Part shown: positions 1 through 6,542 of the stretch, in pieces | How positions within the stretch are numbered: the stretch's first letter is position 1 | Layout of the letters: the number at the start of each line of letters is the position of its first letter | NCBI GenBank assembly: GCA_947623755.1 | Contig: CANQHB010000040.1 | Location: forward strand, 1-7,401 | Source of the DNA: an uncultured Bacilli bacterium | GTDB lineage: Bacteria > Bacillota_I > Bacilli_A > RF39 > UBA660 | Reading direction: 5' to 3' | Length of the DNA stretch: 7,401 nucleotides | Made by a program: the position numbers and the translations under genes | Notes under the pieces: model-generated | Database searches by the model: none | Seen by the model: the letters and a program-made list of their open reading frames with translations, nothing else | What the model was told of the DNA's origin: nothing

Positions 1-404
<404 letters not shown>

Positions 405-470
405 AAGATTTATCTAATAAAATCTCAATCTTAAGTTTAATCTAAGCTACTCAAATTGACTTTTTAACTT

Positions 471-485
471 AGTTTTCAAAGATCA
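471..485 (-). promoter_or_regulatory. boxA-like antitermination element in the 16S leader
   Basis: The minus strand reads TGATCTTTGAAAACT, very close to the TGTTCTTTGAAAACT found in the leaders of Bacillus-type rRNA operons. boxA in nascent RNA recruits the NusB/NusE antitermination complex. It lies about 70 nt upstream of the mature 16S end and downstream of both predicted promoters, as expected. Confidence 0.7.
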
Positions 486-520
486 TTTCTTGCGCTGCCT
501 ATTTTGCATCGCGTAGATTT

Positions 521-549
521 AATATACCATTTCCGCGATACTTTGTCAA
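521..549 (-). promoter_or_regulatory. rRNA promoter P2 (proximal)
   Basis: The minus strand has TTGACA (549-544), a 17-bp spacer and TATATT (526-521), a near-consensus housekeeping sigma promoter pointing into the 16S gene; the start point would be near 514. A 6-bp dyad, ATCGCG at 508-513 and CGCGAT at 534-539, brackets the -10 element. T-runs on the plus strand (554-559, 562-568, 573-578) place A-tracts just upstream of the -35, as in UP elements. Confidence 0.8.
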
Positions 550-615
550 CAGCTTTTTTGATTTTTTTGCACTTTTTTCTAGGCTTTTATAGCCTTTTTT
601 CCTGAGTGCATAAGT

Positions 616-644
616 AATATAACAAAATGAGAAAATAAAGTCAA
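616..644 (-). promoter_or_regulatory. rRNA promoter P1 (distal)
   Basis: The minus strand has TTGACT (644-639), a 17-bp spacer and TATATT (621-616), with a predicted start near 609. It is the second of two tandem promoters spaced 95 bp apart, the usual layout of Bacillus rRNA operons. It is preceded by a long array of A-tracts (see the separate entry). Confidence 0.75.
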
Positions 645-647
645 CAC

Positions 648-724
648 TTTTTTATGATTTTTTTCGACATTTTTCGATTTTTTTCGCATTTTTGCCTTTT
701 TCTATGCTTTTGAGGGGTTTTTTT
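648..724 (-). promoter_or_regulatory. phased A-tract array upstream of rRNA P1 (UP-element or bent DNA)
   Basis: On the plus strand, T-runs of 4 to 7 bases occur at 648-653, 658-664, 670-674, 678-684, 689-693, 697-701, 708-711 and 718-724. Their centres are about 8 to 12 bp apart, close to one helical turn. In-phase A-tracts curve DNA, and upstream A/T tracts bind the RNA polymerase alpha C-terminal domain. The array starts 4 bp upstream of the P1 -35 hexamer, which fits a role in strong rRNA transcription. The role is inferred from position. Confidence 0.55.
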
Positions 725-903
725 GACTTAAAAATATTTTTCTACTTTAAATATTTCTTTTTTATTTTTTATATTACTTACTTTATAATATATGTTAAAG
801 ATTGCAATTTAATTACTTTTTTATGTTTTTATTTTTAAATTATATTGGAATAATTTATCTTCTTTAACCTTCCTTAAAAGTGCCCTTATTTATAATAATG
901 CTT

Positions 904-1437
904 TTATATTTTCATTTTTTGATAAATTTCATAGTATTTATTTATTAAATTAGGTTCAAAAGGTCCTTCATTGTGTCTTTTCATTTCAATAAGATTACTT
1001 AACTCATTTTTTATAATCATTTCTATTTCGGGAGGATATTGCATTAATTTACGATGATAATTGTACTCATTATAATCTAAGATTTTAAACCCACCATCAG
1101 GAAATACTCGCAAATCTAAATCATAATCTATATATTTTATTATGCCATTATCAATTATAAATGGGGTTGCAATATTGCAATAATAAAATAGACCATATTC
1201 TTTTAGTTGACCGATAATATTAAACCATCTTTTCTTATAGAAAAAAAGGATAGCTGGCTCTTTTGCATGATAACTGCGACCATCAGCTTCCGTTAACTTG
1301 GCACGGTCATTGGCAACAATTAATTTTTCATCATCTATATCAATTACAATAGCTTCATCGCATACTTGATGTAATTTACCATTATGTTTATAGCAATGAA
1401 TCTGTAATTTATCTCCTACCTTTATATTATTATTCAT
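904..1437 (-). CDS. ygaC: DUF402 nucleoside tri-/diphosphate phosphatase (YgaC/Ntdp family)
   Basis: This 177-residue protein matches the Bacillus YgaC/Staphylococcus Ntdp family over its full length (family about 176 to 180 aa). Landmarks are HCYKHNG (14-20), VANDRAKLTEADGR (41-54), the core YIDYDLDLRVFPDG (102-115) and MQYPP (132-136). Family members hydrolyse nucleoside tri- and diphosphates in the cytoplasm using a divalent metal. The acidic and Asn ligands I recall for the family are all present (N88, D104, D106, D108, D121, E124), but the residue aligned with the proposed proton-donor Arg (family Arg23) is Gln24 here. The ATG at 1437 follows AAAGGA with a short 3- to 4-base gap. A good promoter lies just upstream, so the gene looks monocistronic. 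It converges on nothing: it points toward the rRNA promoter region, with no clear terminator between. The fold assignment is firm; activity is inferred. Confidence 0.93.
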   Translation of the reverse strand: MNNNIKVGDKLQIHCYKHNGKLHQVCDEAIVIDIDDEKLIVANDRAKLTEADGRSYHAKEPAILFFYKKRWFNIIGQLKEYGLFYYCNIATPFIIDNGIIKYIDYDLDLRVFPDGGFKILDYNEYNYHRKLMQYPPEIEMIIKNELSNLIEMKRHNEGPFEPNLINKYYEIYQKMKI

Positions 1438-1471
1438 TTTTCCTTTCGCCTAGCTTTCAACAATCAATCTT

Positions 1472-1500
1472 ATTATAACAGAATATATAAAAAATAACAA
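1472..1500 (-). promoter_or_regulatory. promoter of the DUF402 gene
   Basis: The minus strand has TTGTTA (1500-1495), a 17-bp spacer ending in TGT, and TATAAT (1477-1472), a strong extended -10 promoter. The start point would be near 1465, giving a leader of about 28 nt. The -35 hexamer lies inside one arm of the hairpin that appears to terminate the upstream protease gene. Confidence 0.75.
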
Positions 1501-1515
1501 ACTTTTATTTGTTAT
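1485..1515 (-). terminator. intrinsic terminator of the S41 protease gene
   Basis: Just past the protease stop (1556), the minus strand has a perfect 8-bp inverted repeat, ATAACAAA/TTTGTTAT (arms at 1508-1515 and 1494-1501, 6-nt loop), followed by TTTTT and an AT-rich run. The stem is AT-rich, so termination may be partial. It overlaps the -35 of the next gene's promoter. Confidence 0.55.
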
Positions 1516-1555
1516 CTTTTACATTTCTTTATTTTTCTTAAGTTAATTGGAAATA

Positions 1556-2743
1556 TTAATTAGCAAGAATGGCGACGGCTTTTTCTAATTGACGGTCGAT
1601 AATTTCGGTGACATTGCCATTTTCATCCGTTACTTCTTCGTTACTTATCGGATAATCAGGAATTAATCCAACTTTATCGATACATACCCCATTAGGTGTT
1701 AACCATTTAGCAGAAGTATATTTTATCATAGAGCCATCATCTAGAGGCATGGTTTGTTGGACTTTGCCTTTACCAAAAGAAGTTTCGCCGACTAATTTAG
1801 CACCATAACTTTCTTTTAAAGCGGCAGCTAAGATTTCGGAAGCGGAGGCCGAATTGCCATTAATTAACACTACTAAATCATAATTTTTTTGAGCTTCAGT
1901 TTCATCCTTATAGTTCGTAACATTGCCTTTGTAATCTAGGCTATAAATAATTTTGCCTTTTTCAATAAACATACTGGCAACATTATGGGCAGCGTCTAAA
2001 TAGCCTCCGGTGTCATCACGCAAATCAATGATTAGTGAGGTCATGCCTTCTTGTTCAAGCTTGGTTAAAGCTTTTTTTACTTGTTGGTCTAAAGTCTTAG
2101 AAAAGGCACTAATGTATAAATAACCTATCTTGGTATTTTCAATCATATAATAATCAATACTAGGATTAATAATGGTTTTATTAGCAAGAGTTATTTCAAT
2201 CTCATTATCCCCACGTTTTAATTTTAAAGTAAAGTCTCCAGTAGATTCTTTAATTTTGGTGGCGATATCACTTACACTTAAATTTTCTTCACCATTAAAG
2301 CTAATTATGATATCGCCTTCTTTAATGCCAGCTTCTTGGGCAGGAGTATCATCATAAACTTTAGTGATGACTTTAGTATTATTGTTAATAGAAATACCTA
2401 TTCCTCGATATTCGCCAGATAGGCTATCCACTAAATCACTAGTATCTTCATCATTTAAGTAAGTCGTATAGTCATCACCTAGATAATTCATCATGGCGGC
2501 GATAGCTTTTGATAAAAGCGCTTGTTTATCAATATCCTCGTAATATTCAGAAATAATATTGGCATAAACTTCTAAGAATTGGTTTAGTTCAGGGTCTTTA
2601 GCTAAATCAGCATAGGTAACTTTTGAGGTAAGCTTATTATTGTTGTATACTATTACGCCCGTTGTTAAGGCAGATACAATGCTAGTTATGACAACGATAA
2701 TTAAAACCCAAACAAGACTAAAACCATTATTTTTATTTTTCAT
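1556..2743 (-). CDS. ctpA: S41 family C-terminal processing peptidase with PDZ domain (CtpA/CtpB-like)
   Basis: This 395-residue membrane-anchored serine protease acts outside the membrane and cleaves protein C-termini or membrane-protein ectodomains. Order of parts: short cytoplasmic N-terminus, one transmembrane segment (about 9-31), a helical region (45-100), a PDZ domain (about 105-185, with YRGIGISI and AGIKEGDIIISFNGE) and the S41 protease core (190-365). The Ser-Lys dyad is visible: S300 in NSASASE and K325 in GETSFGKGKVQ, with Q329 four residues on, the same 25-residue spacing as Prc and CtpB. LRDDTGGYLD (241-250) and NGVCIDKVGLIPD (351-363) are standard family blocks. The C-terminal tail is short, with no peptidoglycan-binding domain. 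The ATG at 2743 follows GGGGTGA at good spacing. I could not settle on a promoter in the AT-rich 2744-2890 stretch. In Bacillus spores CtpB acts in sigma-K activation; a substrate cannot be named here. Confidence 0.95.
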   Translation of the reverse strand: MKNKNNGFSLVWVLIIVVITSIVSALTTGVIVYNNNKLTSKVTYADLAKDPELNQFLEVYANIISEYYEDIDKQALLSKAIAAMMNYLGDDYTTYLNDEDTSDLVDSLSGEYRGIGISINNNTKVITKVYDDTPAQEAGIKEGDIIISFNGEENLSVSDIATKIKESTGDFTLKLKRGDNEIEITLANKTIINPSIDYYMIENTKIGYLYISAFSKTLDQQVKKALTKLEQEGMTSLIIDLRDDTGGYLDAAHNVASMFIEKGKIIYSLDYKGNVTNYKDETEAQKNYDLVVLINGNSASASEILAAALKESYGAKLVGETSFGKGKVQQTMPLDDGSMIKYTSAKWLTPNGVCIDKVGLIPDYPISNEEVTDENGNVTEIIDRQLEKAVAILAN

Positions 2744-2889
2744 TATTTCACCCCATTATTTATTGGCTTTATATTTTTAGCTTTATTTAATTATTAAAAC
2801 TTTTTAGCAAGAAAAATACTAAATATTAATAAGCATTGGACTAGATTAGTTATACTTATAATCGTATATATCATATCATAATTTTAGGG

Positions 2890-2925
2890 AAAATTAAAGA
2901 AAAAAGATACTTTTTATGTATCTTT
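2890..2925 (-). terminator. intrinsic terminator after the thioredoxin-fold membrane protein gene
   Basis: On the minus strand a perfect 8-bp stem, AAAGATAC/GTATCTTT (2925-2918 with 2910-2903, 7-nt loop), is followed by TTTTTTC and more T-rich sequence. It lies about 40 bp past the stop codon at 2967, so the gene upstream is probably its own transcription unit. Confidence 0.7.
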
Positions 2926-2966
2926 AATTAATATAATGTTTTAAGCTTATTTAATTTATTCGCAGT

Positions 2967-3521
2967 TTATTCGGTTTCTTCATTAGTTTTAGGAATGTAT
3001 TTTAAGACTTCAACCATTTTTTCGTTAGTAGTATAAGTATTGGTAATTTTGCCTTTACTTATTTTTACTAAAGTGGGGCCAGAAACACGAAAATCTTCAA
3101 TATTTTTTGCAGTTAAATTGGCCGTATCACTTAAATATTTTTGGTTAAGTTCATTACTTAAATCGGCTAAATATAATGGTAGAGCGTCTGTATTACGATT
3201 ATAAGTATTCATTAAGCCCGTATAATAGACAGATTCTGGGACACTAGCATCCATAATCATAACGTAATATTCATCATCTGGAAATTTTAACATAGACCCG
3301 ACTAAAGTCATATTGTAATTGATTTGTCCAGGTGTAGTTGTTCTTGCAGTTTCTTCCTTTTTATTAAATAAATCTTTGGATACAAATATTCTGGTAAATA
3401 AGTAAACTAATAAAATGCAGACAATTACTACGACCAGAATAATTATAAATCTGCGAATTTCATTTTGGTCATCACTAATATAACCGGGATTTTTTATTCT
3501 TTTGTTTTTATTCTTTGCCAT
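2967..3521 (-). CDS. membrane-anchored thioredoxin-fold protein lacking the CxxC motif
   Basis: I do not recognise a named gene. The 184-residue product has a basic cytoplasmic N-terminus (KNKNKRIK), one transmembrane helix (about 25-46) and an outward domain with the layout of a thioredoxin fold. It has a strand (YYVMIMDASV, 85-94), a helix where CxxC normally starts (SVPESVYYTGLMNTYNR), the strand PLYLADLSNELN, and RVSGPTLVKISKGK (145-158), which matches the thioredoxin block holding the cis-proline before the last strands. No cysteine is present in this domain, so it cannot be an oxidoreductase; a binding or scaffold role is more likely. The ATG at 3521 is preferred over a GTG at 3527 because GGTGAT sits 6 bases ahead of it. 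The fold assignment comes from pattern only. It lies between an envelope protease and a lipoprotein, which suits a cell-envelope role. Confidence 0.85.
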   Translation of the reverse strand: MAKNKNKRIKNPGYISDDQNEIRRFIIILVVVIVCILLVYLFTRIFVSKDLFNKKEETARTTTPGQINYNMTLVGSMLKFPDDEYYVMIMDASVPESVYYTGLMNTYNRNTDALPLYLADLSNELNQKYLSDTANLTAKNIEDFRVSGPTLVKISKGKITNTYTTNEKMVEVLKYIPKTNEETE

Positions 3522-3539
3522 AATCACATCACCAATTAG

Positions 3540-3568
3540 ATTATAACAAGAAAAAAGAAAGAAAGCAA
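3540..3568 (-). promoter_or_regulatory. promoter of the thioredoxin-fold protein gene
   Basis: The minus strand has TTGCTT (3568-3563), a 17-bp spacer ending in TGT, and TATAAT (3545-3540), again an extended -10. The start point would fall near 3533, right at the ribosome binding site GGTGAT (3533-3528), so the leader would be only about 12 nt. Confidence 0.65.
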
Positions 3569-3620
3569 CAATTCTCGCATTCTTCCTTGCATTTTTCCCG
3601 ATTTTTTTAGGTTTTTAGCC

Positions 3621-4736
3621 CTATTTAGTCGCGGATACCGTCGTAACGTTACCTAAAGATTCCGCAATGGTGACCATTTCCGCAGTAGAAAGGTCGTTGC
3701 TGGTTAGATAATAGGAAACATCTCCACTAGTCCAATACATAGAGTTGGCACTTTTGGCCGCGATGGTATCGCTTAACATAACAGGGTCGCCATAGACAGG
3801 TATTACTTCAAATTCACTAGCGACGGTGGCAACTTCTTCAATTAAAACAAAGTTTTTGTCGCCAGCGAATGTTAAAATGACACGATTACCGTCATCAGTA
3901 TCTATTTTTTCACTATTTGATAAATAAGTAGAACTAGGAATATAAAGAGGATAAATAATACTATCTAAAATATTGCTTGATTTGGTATCACATTCTTCAT
4001 TTTGGCAATTAGTTTCATTATTGGAGTTTGAGGTACTATTTTCGTTATTATTTTGATAATTGGAGTCTTGAGGTTTTTTATTAGGGGTATTTTCACTAGA
4101 TTCATTATTTAAATTAGGGTCAATTAAGTCTTCAAGAGCAAAATCACTGGCTTTTAGATTGGCCTTTAAATCGATGGAAGTAAAGTTAACCTTAATATTT
4201 ACAATATCATCATTATTATATACTTCAACCGATTCAAGGTTCATATTTTTGTCAAAATAAACTTTTTGATAGGTGAGTTCGGCATTATTAGGATAGTTTA
4301 CTTTAGTTTTGATACAGTAGCCTTTGTCTTTTTCTTCTAAAGTGGCAGTACTATCATTTTTGATATCCTTAATTATACTTGATAGAATATAGCTTTGACT
4401 ACTGGAATCAGGCCATTCACTTTGAAATTTGAAACTTTTGTTTAAACTAGGAGTTACCACATAAACTCCTTCGGTGTTTCTTAAAATAATTTGTTCATGA
4501 TTGTTAGTTTGATTTACTAATGTAACTTTGTAATAATTATCTTTTAAATAATCGGCTTCGATACTATAAGTAAATGTTTCTTCGTTACTTACGATTTCCA
4601 TATTACCTTTTAGGACGTAGGATTTAGCTTTGCTAACATTTTTTTCGAATTTGGCAATTAAATCTTCGGGAGTTTTTTTACCACATCCAGTCAGTAGAAA
4701 CATTAAACCAATAGCTATTAGAGCTAATTTTTTCAT
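3621..4736 (-). CDS. ydcC: YdcC-like lipoprotein (LolA/GerS-type fold)
   Basis: This 371-residue lipoprotein has signal peptide residues 1-17 and lipobox LTGC with Cys18 as the predicted lipidated residue, so it is anchored on the outer face of the membrane. Residues about 25-205 resemble Bacillus YdcC strongly; the block QIILRNTEGVYVVTPSLNK (82-100) followed by SFKFQSEWP is nearly the same as I recall for YdcC. The C-terminal part (255-365, ending MYWTSGDVSYYLTSNDLS then AEMVTIAESLG) is the DUF4367-like tail. The family shares a LolA/LppX-like half-barrel and includes the clostridial spore protein GerS; molecular function is unsettled. Between the two parts is an Asn/Ser/Glu-rich linker (about 208-253) with two cysteines, C244 and C249. 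The start has a clear AGGAAG 7 bases upstream. The stop is TAG, unlike its neighbours' TAA. Confidence 0.92.
   Translation of the reverse strand: MKKLALIAIGLMFLLTGCGKKTPEDLIAKFEKNVSKAKSYVLKGNMEIVSNEETFTYSIEADYLKDNYYKVTLVNQTNNHEQIILRNTEGVYVVTPSLNKSFKFQSEWPDSSSQSYILSSIIKDIKNDSTATLEEKDKGYCIKTKVNYPNNAELTYQKVYFDKNMNLESVEVYNNDDIVNIKVNFTSIDLKANLKASDFALEDLIDPNLNNESSENTPNKKPQDSNYQNNNENSTSNSNNETNCQNEECDTKSSNILDSIIYPLYIPSSTYLSNSEKIDTDDGNRVILTFAGDKNFVLIEEVATVASEFEVIPVYGDPVMLSDTIAAKSANSMYWTSGDVSYYLTSNDLSTAEMVTIAESLGNVTTVSATK
3978..4115 (-). other. low-complexity Asn-rich linker inside the YdcC-like lipoprotein
   Basis: Codons 208-253 of the lipoprotein encode a hydrophilic stretch dominated by Asn, Ser, Glu and Gln, built mostly from AAT and GAA codons. 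It separates the LolA-like domain from the C-terminal domain. As I recall it, Bacillus YdcC has a much shorter join here. The NCQNEEC segment (243-249) could form a small disulfide loop. It probably acts as a flexible extracellular spacer. Confidence 0.6.
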
Positions 4737-4759
4737 ATGACACTTCCTTTTCTAATTAA

Positions 4760-4788
4760 ACTATACTCTTATGGGTTTAAAATATGCA
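4760..4788 (-). promoter_or_regulatory. possible promoter of the YdcC-like lipoprotein gene
   Basis: The minus strand has TATAGT (4765-4760) about 24 bp ahead of the start codon, with a poor -35 (TGCATA, 4788-4783) at 17-bp spacing. The weak -35 could mean another sigma factor or an activator. It sits back to back with the DUF378 promoter. Confidence 0.35.
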
Positions 4789-4818
4789 TTTTTTTGGAAT
4801 TTTAACAAATTAAAGTTT

Positions 4819-4827
4819 TGGTATAAT
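4819..4827 (+). promoter_or_regulatory. extended -10 promoter of the DUF378 gene
   Basis: TGGTATAAT gives a perfect TATAAT with the TGn extension. No good -35 hexamer is present at 16 to 18 bp, which is acceptable for an extended -10 promoter. The start would be near 4834, leaving a leader of about 36 nt before the ATG at 4870. Confidence 0.6.
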
Positions 4828-4869
4828 TTCTTTATTATGCGCAATAATATTAGTAAAGGACGTGATTAA

Positions 4870-5076
4870 ATGGAAACATTGCAAAAGATAGCACTTATTT
4901 TTACCATTATTGGAGCTATTAACTGGGGATTAATTGGATTTTTTGATTTTAACTTAGTTGCTAGTTTATTTGAAGATGCTTCAGTAGTATCAAGAATAAT
5001 CTATTCGATTGTCGGTGTTTGTGGAATAATTAATATTTTCTTATTATTTTCACATATTGAAAATGACCCTAGATAA
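4870..5076 (+). CDS. DUF378 small membrane protein (YuzA-like)
   Basis: This 68-residue protein has two hydrophobic segments (about 6-26 and 41-60) and the family signature AINWGLIGFFDFNLVASLF (16-34). That signature and the size are typical of DUF378, which includes Bacillus YuzA. The function of the family is not known; it is an integral membrane protein of the cytoplasmic membrane. AAAGGA (4855-4860) lies 9 bases ahead of the ATG. It is the only plus-strand gene in the window, divergent from the lipoprotein gene and convergent with the reverse transcriptase operon, with a hairpin terminator beginning inside its last codons. Confidence 0.93.
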   Translation: METLQKIALIFTIIGAINWGLIGFFDFNLVASLFEDASVVSRIIYSIVGVCGIINIFLLFSHIENDPR

Positions 5077-5090
5077 GAGTCATTTTTTTA
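5060..5090 (+). terminator. intrinsic terminator of the DUF378 gene, weakly bidirectional
   Basis: AAAATGAC (5060-5067) pairs with GTCATTTT (5079-5086) and is followed by further Ts, giving TTTTTTT. The left arm overlaps the end of the DUF378 coding region. On the minus strand the same hairpin follows the reverse transcriptase stop (5093) but has only four Ts after it, so it may stop both convergent transcripts, the minus one less well. Confidence 0.75.
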
Positions 5091-5092
5091 TT

Positions 5093-6211
5093 TTATAAAT
5101 CCATTTTTTTAAGTAAATTTTTGGTATGGGCAACACTTAAATAGCCCATATAACTGGCTTTTACTTGATTATAGTTAGGCGCGTTTATCTTTTTTAATTT
5201 GCGCATTTTCTTTTTAATGCGTCTTTTCGTTTGCGGGTTTATTTTTAAAATAAGTCTTTTGCCTTTTAAAAAGAAATAATAGCCAAGAAAACCAAAGCCG
5301 TGGTCTAAATCATAGATATTAGTCTTATGATTTAACTCTAGTTTAAATTCGTGAAGTTTTGCTTCAATTTGACCACGAAGTTGTTTTAAAAATTCTTTAT
5401 CGTGATGGAATATAACAAAATCATCCATATATCTTACATAATATTTGCAATGAAGTTGTTCTTTAATATAGTGGTCTAAATCATTTAGAAAGTAGATGGC
5501 TAGTAATTGAGAGGTCATATTGCCAATAGGTAAGCCTTTACCTTGGGGATAAAGAGGAATCCGCTTTAGTTCGGCAATTTTTAAGTCTTTATCAAGAATG
5601 TTTAGTTTACTAATCCGGTCAATTTCTTTATTAACTACCCTTCTGATATGGCGATTAACATATTCTTCATCAGTACTATCAATTATATTTTTAACGACTT
5701 TTAAGATATCTTCATCATCAATAAATCTCTTTACTTTTTCATAGATTAATTCATGGTCAATGCTATAAAAATATTTTTTGATATCACATTTTAGGACGTA
5801 TACTTTATCATAGTTTAGTTTTAGTTTATTAAGATACATTTTGACGTAGCGAATACCTTCTTTAGTCCCCTTTCCCACCCGAGTGGCAACATTTTGAGGA
5901 ATTAAATGGGGATTAATACCGGGGGCTAGGACATATTTACTTATTAAATGATTAACAATTTTATCACTCATGATTTCACTCATGATAATCCGATACTTAG
6001 GTTCATGAACTAAAAAGACATTATAATTACTATGCTTATAACATTTGTTTTTTAAAACAGTCAAGATACTTATTATGTTGCTAGAATAAAATAATTCAAA
6101 TTTATGAAGTTTGCCTTTGTTTTTGGTATTTAATCTTATTATACTATACATTTCCCGAATTTTATCGATATCAACTAAATCTTCATATTTTAACTTAACT
6201 TTTAAGGCCAC
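5093..6211 (-). CDS. reverse transcriptase, diversity-generating-retroelement type
   Basis: This 372-residue RNA-directed DNA polymerase has all catalytic blocks: HEPKYRIIM (69-77), NVATRVGKGT (107-116), motif A KCDIKKYFYSIDH (141-153, Asp143), motif B GLPIGNMTSQ (226-235), motif C YMDD (261-264), and LNHKTNI plus GFGFLGY (293-311). The GNxxSQ form of motif B replaces the QGxxxSP of group II intron and retroviral RTs and is the mark of DGR RTs; DGRs more often have YVDD. It ends soon after the thumb, with no maturase or endonuclease domain. About 40 residues (183-222) between motifs A and B look like an insertion. The start is a GTG at 6211 inside the last codons of the Avd-like gene (17-base overlap), with weak GGA upstream, suggesting coupled translation. 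The protein is plainly intact. Whether it works in a true DGR is open because no template repeat is seen. Confidence 0.93.
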   Translation of the reverse strand: MALKVKLKYEDLVDIDKIREMYSIIRLNTKNKGKLHKFELFYSSNIISILTVLKNKCYKHSNYNVFLVHEPKYRIIMSEIMSDKIVNHLISKYVLAPGINPHLIPQNVATRVGKGTKEGIRYVKMYLNKLKLNYDKVYVLKCDIKKYFYSIDHELIYEKVKRFIDDEDILKVVKNIIDSTDEEYVNRHIRRVVNKEIDRISKLNILDKDLKIAELKRIPLYPQGKGLPIGNMTSQLLAIYFLNDLDHYIKEQLHCKYYVRYMDDFVIFHHDKEFLKQLRGQIEAKLHEFKLELNHKTNIYDLDHGFGFLGYYFFLKGKRLILKINPQTKRRIKKKMRKLKKINAPNYNQVKASYMGYLSVAHTKNLLKKMDL

Positions 6212-6542
6212 TTTTTATTAGTCCATACGCTATTTTGCGAATTTCAATGATATAAAGACTAGTTGATTCGAATTTTTTCTTGCTAATTATTCTTTTTTCA
6301 AAGGAAGTAGCAATGTAAAAGTCGAGCATGCTTAGTTTAATAATTAAATCCTTTAGATATTTTATTTTTATTCTTTCAACATCATTTATACTATAAGAGA
6401 AAATGAGTTCAATTATTTCATACATGGTTCGTTCAATGTTTTGTTTTAGGACAACTTCACTTTTGGGATAATTTACTAATTGTTTGTTTATGTAAGCAAT
6501 AGTTTTCTTGCTATTGTTTAGTAAAGAAAAATTAGAGTTCAT
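6195..6542 (-). CDS. avd: Avd-like four-helix-bundle accessory protein
   Basis: This 115-residue all-helical basic protein follows the pattern of the Avd/S23 (rRNA intervening sequence) four-helix-bundle family: YINKQLVNYPKSEVVLKQNI in the first helix-turn, IIELIFSYS, then ERIKIKYLKDLIIKLSMLDFYI, and FEKRIISKKKF leading to the last helix IIEIRKIAYGLIKS. In DGRs, Avd forms a barrel-shaped pentamer that binds the RT and template RNA and is needed for mutagenic cDNA synthesis. The ATG at 6542 is chosen over a TTG at 6548 because AAGGA lies 8 bases before the ATG but only about 3 before the TTG. It overlaps the upstream gene by 11 bases and the RT by 17, which marks a coupled operon. Residues are basic, fitting nucleic acid binding. 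The assignment rests on family pattern and its place next to a DGR-type RT. Confidence 0.82.
   Translation of the reverse strand: MNSNFSLLNNSKKTIAYINKQLVNYPKSEVVLKQNIERTMYEIIELIFSYSINDVERIKIKYLKDLIIKLSMLDFYIATSFEKRIISKKKFESTSLYIIEIRKIAYGLIKSGLKS

Larger units (their letters stand above)
405..903 (-). other. rRNA operon leader and promoter region (no protein gene)
   Basis: This 499-base stretch lies between the 16S gene and the stop codon of the DUF402 gene. Read on the minus strand it holds, in order, an AT-rich stretch after the DUF402 gene (about 740-903), phased A-tracts, rRNA promoter P1, a second set of A-tracts, promoter P2, and a roughly 110-nt transcribed leader with a boxA-like element. 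I saw no reading frame with a ribosome binding site and no convincing intrinsic terminator for the DUF402 gene. Confidence 0.75.

Noticed and set aside
581..600. AGGCT-loop-AGCCT hairpin followed by T6 on the plus strand, like a terminator
   Set aside because: No plus-strand gene precedes it. On the minus strand it only lies in the leader between the two rRNA promoters, without a T-tract, so it is probably incidental to the T-rich tract.
2172..2357. 61-codon open frame on the plus strand
   Set aside because: It is antisense to the PDZ domain of the S41 protease, has no ribosome binding site and its protein shows no family character.
4740..4869. Template RNA for the RT downstream of the operon
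   Set aside because: The interval between the DUF378 and lipoprotein genes is short and filled by divergent promoter signals, with no repeat elsewhere in the window.
5093..6211. Group II intron maturase or retron RT
   Set aside because: There is no maturase or endonuclease domain, no intron RNA domains nearby, and motif B is GNMTSQ. Retron features were not seen, and the Avd and MSL partners fit the DGR type instead.
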